Source of the DNA: Rhodanobacteraceae bacterium UBA703
GTDB lineage: Bacteria > Pseudomonadota > Gammaproteobacteria > Xanthomonadales > Rhodanobacteraceae
Assembly: GCA_002297645.1 (NCBI GenBank)
Contig: DBMH01000180.1
Span: 1-57,330, forward strand
Length of the DNA stretch: 57,330 bases
Reading direction: 5' to 3'
Part shown: piece by piece, positions 10,402 through 16,795 of the stretch
Layout of the letters: every line of letters starts with the position of its first letter
Numbering within the stretch: the stretch's first letter is position 1
Made by a program: the position numbers and the translations under genes
The notes under the pieces: model-generated
What the model was told of the DNA's origin: nothing
The model's database searches: none
Seen by the model: the letters and a program-made list of their open reading frames with translations, nothing else

Positions 10402-11166
10402 ATGCAGACCGCACCACCCGATCCCAGGCAAAACCTTCTGCTCCGTGCGATGCCCAAGGTGGAATGGGTGCGTTTTGCACCGCATCTCACCCACGTGGCT
10501 TTGGGCCTCGGAAATGTCATCTATGAATCGGGCACCGAGCAGCCCTACGTCTATTTCCCCACCGACTCGATCGTATCGCTGCTGTACGTGATGGAGGATG
10601 GCTCGTCCGCCGAAATCGCGATCGTCGGCAACGAGGGGCTGGTCGGTATTTCGCTGTTCATGGGAGGCGGAACGACGCCCAGCCGCGCCATCGTGCAGAG
10701 CGCGGGACACGCGTTTCGCATGAAAGCCCGATTCGTCCGCGACGAATTCGTCCTTGCCGGACACGTTCAGCAGCTCTTTCTGCGCTACACACAAGCTTTG
10801 CTCACCCAGATGGGACAGACGGCCGTCTGCAATCGGCATCACACCGTGGATCAGCAGCTCTGTCGCTGGTTGTTGATGAGTCTGGATCGGCTGTCGTCGA
10901 ACGAATTGACGATGACCCAGGAGTTGATCGCCAACATGCTGGGCGTCCGCCGCGAAGGCGTCACCGAGGCAGCCGGGAAGCTGCAACGCGCCGGCGTGAT
11001 TCAGTACAGCCGCGGCCGGATACGTGTGCTCGACCGGCAACGCCTGGAGAGCATGGCGTGCGAATGCTACGAAGTGGTCAGAAAGGAGTTCGCCCGCCTG
11101 CTGCCTAGCGGAAACGATCAAACTCCTTCCGCTGCATCAGCGGTCAAGCCGCGTCAGAGGCGCTGA
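10402..11166 (+). CDS. Crp/Fnr-family transcriptional regulator (first of a tandem pair)
   Basis: 254 residues from ATG at 10402 (MQTAPPDPRQNLLLRAMP). The frame is open further upstream but that part is not family-like. The N-terminal cyclic-nucleotide-binding-like fold has GNVIYESGTEQPYVYFPTDSIVSLLYVMEDGSSAEIAIVGNEGLVG. The canonical cAMP-contacting R-S/T pair is not evident, so the ligand is unlikely to be cAMP. The C-terminal winged helix has LTMTQELIANMLGVRREGVTEAAGKLQRAGVIQYSRGRIRVLDR. This variant of the family usually lacks the Fnr cysteine cluster and none is seen. It lies 207 bases before a paralogue of the same type. Confidence 0.85.
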   Translation: MQTAPPDPRQNLLLRAMPKVEWVRFAPHLTHVALGLGNVIYESGTEQPYVYFPTDSIVSLLYVMEDGSSAEIAIVGNEGLVGISLFMGGGTTPSRAIVQSAGHAFRMKARFVRDEFVLAGHVQQLFLRYTQALLTQMGQTAVCNRHHTVDQQLCRWLLMSLDRLSSNELTMTQELIANMLGVRREGVTEAAGKLQRAGVIQYSRGRIRVLDRQRLESMACECYEVVRKEFARLLPSGNDQTPSAASAVKPRQRR

Positions 11167-11372
11167 AGGCGAGAGCGGCGTCACTCCGAAACGCAAGACC
11201 CGCATCCCGCGCTATGTGCGTTGTCGGACAGACGACCACGGTCTTCCGCGGCAACTTCCACATGTTGGGCACACACCGGGCTGCTTCCGTCTGCTCGGAA
11301 TCGACTCCGAGTTCAAAGGGCATGTCTGCCCAAGAGCTTCCGAATATGGCCCGGCAAATCAGAGGAGGCTCG

Positions 11373-12140
11373 ATGTTGACGGCGCGGTACAGTGCTGCCT
11401 CCAATCGTTTGCTCGACGGATTGCCGCCTAGGAAGCGCGATCGCTTTCTGGCCGAATGTACCCTCGTCGACCTGGCTCTCGGCAACATCCTCTATGAACG
11501 AGGTGATCTCATTCGTCACGTCTACTTTCCGGTCGACAGTTCCGTCTCCATGCTGGCGGTCATTGATCGCGACCGGACAGCTCTCGAAGTCGGGATGGTC
11601 GGCAGCGAGGGTATGTGCGGACACGCACTGGTCTTGGGAAGCGATGTGACACCGCTTCGCGCGCTGGTTCAAGGCGCAGGAACATCCTGGCGCATGAAGG
11701 CGCCGACGTTTCGCCGTCAACTGGAGAACGTGCCAGCGCTGCATCACCTCCTATGGCGGTACGTGGGCGTTCTTTTCGGTCAGCTTGCACAAGCGGCTGC
11801 ATGCACGCGCTTTCACGTCGTGGAGCAGCGGCTCGCTCGATGGCTGTTGATGACCCAAGATCGCTCGCGCGCGGATTCGTTCGAGGTAACGCAGGAGTTC
11901 CTTGCGTTCATGCTCGGCATACGACGCGTAAGCGTCACCATCGCGGCCGGCAGTCTGCAGTCGAGAAGATTGATCCGCTACAGACGTGGAAGGATCGTCA
12001 TCCTCAATCGTGGCCGCCTCGAAGCCGCGGCATGCTCCTGCTATCGAACCGATTTGCAGATCTATCAGGACGGGCTCGGTGCACGGAGCAAGTTTCAGCG
12101 CGCCCTGCTCGCGCGAGCGACGAAGGAGGGCACTCCTTGA
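11373..12140 (+). CDS. Crp/Fnr-family transcriptional regulator (second of a tandem pair)
   Basis: 255 residues. ATG at 11373 is chosen because AGAGGAGG lies 7 nt upstream. Same architecture as the preceding gene: sensor half GNILYERGDLIRHVYFPVDSSVSMLAVIDRDRTALEVGMVGSEGMCG, then winged helix FEVTQEFLAFMLGIRRVSVTIAAGSLQSRRLIRYRRGRIVILNRGRLEAAACSCY. The shared order of motifs indicates an old tandem duplication, though the proteins have diverged clearly. Both end with a conserved Cys-x-Cys-Tyr after the wing. Targets are unknown. The stress-related genes just downstream on the other strand are plausible but unproven targets. Confidence 0.87.
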   Translation: MLTARYSAASNRLLDGLPPRKRDRFLAECTLVDLALGNILYERGDLIRHVYFPVDSSVSMLAVIDRDRTALEVGMVGSEGMCGHALVLGSDVTPLRALVQGAGTSWRMKAPTFRRQLENVPALHHLLWRYVGVLFGQLAQAAACTRFHVVEQRLARWLLMTQDRSRADSFEVTQEFLAFMLGIRRVSVTIAAGSLQSRRLIRYRRGRIVILNRGRLEAAACSCYRTDLQIYQDGLGARSKFQRALLARATKEGTP

Positions 12141-12359
12141 GCATCAATGTACGGCGACGCGCAAACCGCAGACAGGCCATTCGACACACTCGAACCCGAG
12201 GCATGTCACCTACGGCACGCCGACTGGGAGTGTGCCATGTGTCAGGTCAGTAGGGAGTAATGCCCCGGATCCTCGCCGGGCGACATCGAGTACATGGCCG
12301 GATACATCCACCTCGTACGGACCCACCGCCGCATGATCGTGAATGCCCTTGCGATCGCG

Positions 12360-12520
12360 GTTCATGATTTCTCTCTGCAATGTGGTCTGCCCCGTCTCCG
12401 AGAAACGGCGTAGCGGCCCAGTCGCCGCCCATTCCAGGAACCACCAGGAGCGTCCCGGAGAGCCGGCCCACGTGGTGACGAGATTCGCGAATCGATCGAA
12501 GACCGAGTGACGGCCCAGAA
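12360..12520 (-). pseudogene. Remnant of a low-affinity iron permease gene
   Basis: On the minus strand the frame reads SVFDRFANLVTTWAGSPG...WWFLEWAATGPLRRFSETGQTT. This matches the start of low-affinity Fe permease family proteins (F-x-RFA..V..WAG.P ... WAATGPLF.FS.TWQ). The middle is altered and the rest of the usual sequence (V-I-N-T-G-T-T-I-x-T-F-L-M-V-F-L-I-Q) is missing, so internal deletions have removed function. Recognition of the family is from memory of its motif. Adjacent to a broken hemerythrin gene. Confidence 0.55.
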
Positions 12521-12607
12521 GGCTCCGTCTCGACCGTCGTCGCGCCCCGGAACTCGGGCCTTCGGCGGCGCGCTCCTTGCGGGGCCGGTTAGTCACGCCG
12601 GAAGTTC

Positions 12608-12951
12608 TTACTTGCGAGCTTCAAGCTGCTTGCCGAGCAAATTCAGGTCCTCCCGCGACAGCGGATTCTTGGCGCGCGGAAACATCTCCATTTCCTCTTC
12701 GTCGGCGTGATGTTCGATCAGCTCCTTGAGGACCTTGGCCCGTCCGCTGAACTGCTCGCAGCCCACGCCTGTCGCCAGCAGGTTGGGAAGCCTGCCGCGC
12801 GATGTTCCTCCAGCGCTTCGAAGTACATCTTGTCGTCGTCGCGCTTCTCGCCGGCCGCCTTGACGGCGGGGTAGAAGATTTCCTCTTCGATCGTGGTGTG
12901 CACCTTGAGAAGAGCTTCGATCTTGACGACTAGCTCGCTGCGCCTCGTCAT
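12608..12951 (-). pseudogene. Hemerythrin HHE-domain protein, frameshifted
   Basis: From ATG at 12951 the frame gives TRRSELVVKIEALLKVHTTIEEEIFYPAVKAAGEKRDDDKMYFEALEEHRAA, a clear HHE iron-binding domain (H of VHTTIEEE, H of EEHR). It then runs into non-homologous sequence. The family's C-terminal half continues in another frame as LPNLLATGVGCEQFSGRAKVLKELIEHHADEEEMEMFPRAKN, ending at TAA (12608-12610). Joining them needs one extra base near 12795, that is a 1-nt deletion. The first helix upstream (ALLGDLEATTSRA) is in frame with the first part but lacks a usable start. Intact proteins bind a di-iron centre for O2 or redox sensing. Either decayed or a sequencing indel. Confidence 0.75.
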
Positions 12952-13274
12952 GGCGCGTGAAGTGGTGGCTTCGAGGTCGCCCAGTAGTGCGGCAGCAATT
13001 CGTCTTCGGGCACGACGCGGATCGTCGGCAATGCGCCGGATTCCGCTTCCCTCTCCGGGATGATGAGGGCCTCCCGCGCGGTGTCCGCAGCTTCCGTCAC
13101 GTCTTCTGTGTCCTCGATGACTTGGAGCCAGGTAGGTTGTGCAGCAGGGGCGTCGAACGGCAAAACGAGGACTCTGCGCTCGGACAGTCGTGTCCGCAGG
13201 ACGGCATCCGTCGAACTTGCGGTTGCGCTCGTCGCGATCGTCGCGGTGGTTTCGACGGCGCCGCTGACGTTCAT
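12948..13274 (-). CDS. Hypothetical protein (108 aa), doubtful
   Basis: ATG at 13274 with a weak AGAG upstream. Its stop overlaps the ATG used for the hemerythrin fragment (ATGA), an arrangement of coupled genes. The second half looks protein-like (PTWLQVIEDTEDVTEAADTAREALIIPEREAESGALPTIRVVPEDELLPHYW). The first half is Thr/Ala-rich low complexity. No recognised domain. Because the hemerythrin reading frame continues upstream over the same bases, part of this frame may be a by-product of that pseudogene. Confidence 0.35.
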   Translation of the reverse strand: MNVSGAVETTATIATSATASSTDAVLRTRLSERRVLVLPFDAPAAQPTWLQVIEDTEDVTEAADTAREALIIPEREAESGALPTIRVVPEDELLPHYWATSKPPLHAP

Positions 13275-13326
13275 GGCTGATCTCTGCGGGGTCCTGAGGA
13301 GCCCCGGGTACCGATTCTCGGAAGCG

Positions 13327-13509
13327 TCAAATGCCCGGGCCGCTTTCGCGCTCGACATGGCGCTCCATGTCGTTCTGGTCCTCCTTGTCCTCCTGCTGTT
13401 CTTCCGGACACGGGCTGTGGGTGCGATACCTTTGCCCGTCCTGGAAAATGCCCTGGTTCGGGCTTTGCTGATCCGGATGGGATGGATTGGATGGCGTGTC
13501 GTTACCCAT
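13327..13509 (-). CDS. Small hydrophilic hypothetical protein (60 aa)
   Basis: ATG at 13509 is chosen over upstream in-frame starts because AGGAGAG lies 6 nt before it. The peptide MGNDTPSNPSHPDQQSPNQGIF... is rich in Gln, Asn, Pro, Asp and Glu and has no hydrophobic core, so it is probably disordered. Such short, polar proteins are often stress-associated, which fits CsbD and BON genes just upstream on the same strand. No family recognised. Confidence 0.55.
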   Translation of the reverse strand: MGNDTPSNPSHPDQQSPNQGIFQDGQRYRTHSPCPEEQQEDKEDQNDMERHVERESGPGI

Positions 13510-13793
13510 GACTGCTCTCCTGCTACGTCGGTGAAACTCCCTGCGAGGGAGCCAGCGCGAGCACCAAGCCAGGAAGGTGAAGCGGCGAAATGGCCGCACG
13601 GACGGGGATAGGAAGGACTTCACACACTGCGGCGAGGAAGAAGTTCGGAGCGAGAGGGAGATACTGTCGCCTTCAAAGGAAAGGCCGCGCGGGCATTCAT
13701 CTGTGTAAGGAGTGCGCAGCGACATGACTCGAGCAGGCTGTTCCAGATCGGCGCGACGTCGTGCGGAACCTTCCATTGCGGATCGCAGGGTAC
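13510..13793. other. Short gap with no supported gene
   Basis: Between the small hydrophilic protein and the hairpin downstream of csbD. Nothing convincing is encoded here. Confidence 0.4.
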
Positions 13794-13814
13794 GCGGCGC
13801 CCAGTGGGCGCCGC
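13794..13814 (-). terminator. Hairpin 10 nt after the CsbD stop
   Basis: Perfect 9-bp inverted repeat GCGGCGCCC / GGGCGCCGC with a 3-nt loop, placed just 3' of the CsbD gene on its strand. No T-tract follows, so it may stabilise the mRNA 3' end or act as a weak terminator. Confidence 0.5.
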
Positions 13815-13823
13815 TCGATGGGT

Positions 13824-14021
13824 CTACAGCTTTCGACCGAACTCATCGACCTGCTTCTTCGCCTCGTCCTTGGCGATGCCGTAGCGCTCTTGAACCTTGC
13901 CTGCAAGGTATTCGCGATCGCCTTCGGCGACCTTGAGGTCGTCCTCGGTCAGCTTGCCCCATTTCGTCTTGAGTTTACCGGCAGGCTGGTCCCATATGCC
14001 CTTGATCTTGTCTTCGTTCAT
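13824..14021 (-). CDS. CsbD-family general stress protein
   Basis: 65 residues, ATG at 14021 after AGGAGGAGAGG. The sequence MNEDKIKGIWDQPAGKLKTKWGKLTEDDLKVAEGDREYLAGKVQERYGIAKDEAKKQVDEF is a full CsbD domain with the typical K-G..x-Q-x-x-GK-x-K..GKLT-x-D-D-L motif. Small helical cytoplasmic proteins of this family are induced by general stress, and their biochemical role is unknown. It lies 40 bases after the BON-domain gene on the same strand, so the two are probably one transcript ending at the hairpin just downstream. Confidence 0.95.
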   Translation of the reverse strand: MNEDKIKGIWDQPAGKLKTKWGKLTEDDLKVAEGDREYLAGKVQERYGIAKDEAKKQVDEFGRKL

Positions 14022-14061
14022 TGAATGTTCCTCTCCTCCTGCGGATCGGAATCGCGACGCG

Positions 14062-14406
14062 TCACTGCTTCGCGGTTAGTCCGCTTGAGTCGACCTTCTT
14101 TACGCCGTCGACCATTTCGGTAGCGATCACGGCCTTCCTCACCGCGGCGTCGGAGGTCTGGCTACCCTTCAGAATCACCACGCCGTCGATGGTCGTCACG
14201 CTGATGTCCATGCTCTTGACTCCGTCGGTCGTGGCCAATTCGGATTTGACCTTGGCTGTGATCCAGGTATCGGATACGGGTCTATCCGACTTCGTTCTGG
14301 TGCCGTCGTCCGGTCCTGACGTCTGTGCAATGGAAGGAGATGGGGCGACCGAAAGAAAGGCGGTTGCCAGAGCGAGGGTCGTCAGCGGATGGATGCGGGT
14401 TCTCAT
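14062..14406 (-). CDS. BON-domain periplasmic protein (OsmY-like)
   Basis: 114 residues from ATG at 14406, preceded by AGAGAGA. Residues 1-28 are a signal peptide (RTRIHPLTTLALATAFLSVAPSPSIAQ). A low-complexity linker is followed by one BON domain: DTWITAKVKSELATTDGVKSMDISVTTIDGVVILKGSQTSDAAVRKAVIATEMVDGVKKVDSSGL. BON domains bind phospholipid or outer-membrane surfaces, and OsmY-type proteins protect against osmotic shock. Followed directly by the CsbD gene on the same strand, a stress-response pairing. An in-frame start further upstream is open but gives a basic leader that would mask the signal peptide. Confidence 0.88.
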   Translation of the reverse strand: MRTRIHPLTTLALATAFLSVAPSPSIAQTSGPDDGTRTKSDRPVSDTWITAKVKSELATTDGVKSMDISVTTIDGVVILKGSQTSDAAVRKAVIATEMVDGVKKVDSSGLTAKQ

Positions 14407-14529
14407 ATCAATTCTCTCTTTGGGACGAATGAGCCGGCAAGCCGGAGTCTTGCGGCACGCGGCCGCATTTTTGGAGGGGACCTTCCCGAAAGGATCGGCC
14501 GTGCGAGTTACGCTCGGCGCCGATTGCAC

Positions 14530-14742
14530 TCAGAGAGCGGGTGGCGTCGCAGCACGCGATTCGGTTCGATCGAGAGCGCGCCACGAAAGGACACGACCGA
14601 CCTCGTATTCCGTCCAACGGGACCGAAAGAATCCTGGGACATACGTCCCGATCACGGATTCATCGCGGCCATCAAGCCGGAATTGAATGGCTTCTCCCTC
14701 ATGCGGCAAGGAGACGGCACAGGGACACCACGATGTGGCCAT
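14530..14742 (-). CDS. Small hypothetical protein (70 aa)
   Basis: ATG at 14742 with a GAGG element about 9 nt upstream. The core VSLPHEGEAIQFRLDGRDESVIGTYVPGFFRSRWTEYEVGRVLSWRAL looks like a compact beta-rich protein and not a random frame. The last ~12 residues are less convincing. No recognised domain; cytoplasmic. Lies 123 bases upstream of the BON gene on the same strand. Confidence 0.5.
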   Translation of the reverse strand: MATSWCPCAVSLPHEGEAIQFRLDGRDESVIGTYVPGFFRSRWTEYEVGRVLSWRALDRTESRAATPPAL

Positions 14743-15371
14743 GCTCTTGTCCTCGGTCGAAGCTGCCAGTGCCAGGAGAGCGCCACGTCCCTGTGGCACA
14801 AACGAGTGAGATCGCTTCTCCATGGCCGACACTACGTGGTGTGCGGCCCTCCCTCTGTGCGTTCCCGTACAAAGGGATTTGTTCTGAGGAATCTCGCGCC
14901 GAAGTCTGTTTGTCGAACCACTGAGAGCGGATGTCGCCTGCATGTGGGTGTGCCCGCTAAGGTATTGGGCAGTAGAGAGCGTAGCGCTTAGCAACTCTTC
15001 CACTGTCACCGCGCGTCTTTAGTCCTTTCCGAGAATTGCGCTGCGCCATTACCCGGGGGCGCTGAATTACGTGCAAACTGATTGCCGTGGCCAAACTATG
15101 CTTTCCAGCCGTGGCCAAACTATCCTTTCATCCACATGCCCTGAGAGCCTCAGTCTGGTCGGGCTTTTCGGATCTCCCATGGCCATCTGGGTATGTCCGT
15201 CATCGCCGCACCCCACCTCGTTCGGGGAAGGCGCCCGCCGGCGGACATCGCGATAGGCAATCGGATCCGGGGTCCTCATGCCGATGGTGACCGGAGCTCG
15301 CGTAGGCGGTCCCGCTGACGAACGCAGGATAACTTCGGCAACTCGCGTCGAGGCACGCCAGGGGCTGTTTC
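14743..15371. other. Gap of about 630 bases, no intact gene
   Basis: Between a small - strand gene and the end of the AraC gene. Frames on both strands are open but have poor composition. The only clear structure is the direct repeat at 15084-15129. It could be a degraded mobile-element edge, but I cannot identify a transposase. Confidence 0.4.
15084..15129. repeat. Two direct repeats of 22 bp, 24-bp period
   Basis: GCCGTGGCCAAACTAT followed by G or C and then CTTTC occurs at 15084-15105 and again at 15108-15129 with one mismatch. Located in non-coding sequence. Could be paired protein-binding sites or a small duplication. Confidence 0.7.
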
Positions 15372-16559
15372 CTAGCGGTCTTCTGAATGTCCGCTCGGGG
15401 CCGGAAACAGTCCATTGGCACGGATTGCTTGCGTGGCGGGATGGCGGTGGTCGGAAAACGACGCATCGAACGCGGTCGCCCCGAACGCGGTCGATCTCCA
15501 CGTTTGCAGGCGGCTCGCCGTTGGGCGCACGCATGTCTCCTGCAGCACATCGTCACTCCTGAAGCCTTCCACGGGGGCCTCCCGTGCATCACGGTGACGC
15601 GGTTTCGCGCGGCGCTCGAGGCGTCTCCAGGCGGCCGGTGACGTGCCCAGCTCACGTCGGAATGCACGGATGAACGCGGTATCCGTTTGATAACCGACAT
15701 TTTCGGCGATTCGCGTCAATGGCGTGTTGCTGTGACGCAGGAGATTCGCGGCGAGCAGCATCCGCCATCGCGTCAGGTATTGCATCGGTGTCGTGCCCAT
15801 GAGTTGTCGGAAGCGTTCGGCTAGCACCGACCGTGAAGTCCCTGCGGTCCGCGCCAGTTCGTCCAAGGTCCAGGCTCGTGCGGGCTGCTGGTGCAGCGAG
15901 TTCAGCGCCAGGCCGATGGCGCGATCGCTGATACCCGCGAGCCAGCCGATATCGTGTTTGTCGCAGGCATCGACGTAGATGCGCAGCACTTCAATAAACA
16001 ACAGCTCGGAGAGCTTCACGAGCATGCCCTCGGAACCGGGTTTCCGCGCTCTCGACTCGCCGAGCGCGTAGGCGATGGAGGATTCCAGCCAGGCGCCTGC
16101 GCTCGACCCTCGTATGCCGACCCGGATGACCGGAGGCAGTCCGGCGAACAGCATATGGGTTACGCGCAGATCACAAGCGAAATCGCCGCGGATCAGGCGC
16201 GTGACTGCCCTGCCGTCCCCCTGCGCAGCAGGAGTTGGCCGCAATGGTGGCGCCGCCGGACATGCCGATGGCGATGCAGCGCGACGATCCGGCGCGAATA
16301 CCATTCGGTGTGTTCGACCGTTAGGGAACAGGACGACGTCGCCGGCGGTGACCCGCAAGGTCGGTTGCCCCTCGACTTCGACGAAGCATTCGCCCTCGGT
16401 GATCATGTGGAAGACGACGCGATGTTCCGCCTCCGCTTCGACGGCCGACACGACGACGGAGGGGGGCACTCGATGATGCCATGGCGCGTAGAGCGTCTCA
16501 TTGGTGAAGACGGCTTCGGTCACGCGCATCACGCGCAGCGTATCGGAAAGCGTGTCCAT
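15372..16559 (-). CDS. AraC-family regulator with N-terminal cupin domain
   Basis: 395 residues from ATG at 16559 (MDTLSDTLRVMRVTEAVFTNETLYAPW, the usual start of this subgroup). Residues ~1-190 form the cupin-type ligand domain (VVFHMITEGECFVEVEGQPTLRVTAGDVVLFPNGRTHRM). Residues ~215-315 hold the double helix-turn-helix: WTLDELARTAGTSRSVLAERFRQLMGTTPMQYLTRWRMLLAANLLRHSNTPLTRIAENVGYQTDTAFIRAFRRELGTSPAAWR. Members of this group usually end shortly after that motif near 310-330 residues. Here the frame continues ~80 residues with Arg/Ser/His-rich sequence, probably because the original stop was lost. Target genes are unknown; it is alone on its strand. DNA-binding activator or repressor. Confidence 0.88.
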   Translation of the reverse strand: MDTLSDTLRVMRVTEAVFTNETLYAPWHHRVPPSVVVSAVEAEAEHRVVFHMITEGECFVEVEGQPTLRVTAGDVVLFPNGRTHRMVFAPDRRAASPSACPAAPPLRPTPAAQGDGRAVTRLIRGDFACDLRVTHMLFAGLPPVIRVGIRGSSAGAWLESSIAYALGESRARKPGSEGMLVKLSELLFIEVLRIYVDACDKHDIGWLAGISDRAIGLALNSLHQQPARAWTLDELARTAGTSRSVLAERFRQLMGTTPMQYLTRWRMLLAANLLRHSNTPLTRIAENVGYQTDTAFIRAFRRELGTSPAAWRRLERRAKPRHRDAREAPVEGFRSDDVLQETCVRPTASRLQTWRSTAFGATAFDASFSDHRHPATQAIRANGLFPAPSGHSEDR

Positions 16560-16795
16560 TACGGGCGAGCCACGTCGACCGGCACGTCGGATGGCCGCGC
16601 GAGAGTGGACGGCGCGAGAGGCTGCCATCCGAGAGCGGTGGATGGATGGAACGGCATGGCGGGTTCTCCCATTGGCCGCGAAGGAATGCGGCAGAAGGAG
16701 AAGAACGCCGATCCATGCCGGATTTGGACAGTTGTCCCATCGCGCCACCACTTCGAACGGGCGGTGTCGACCAGACCTGCCCGACAGCCGACTCG

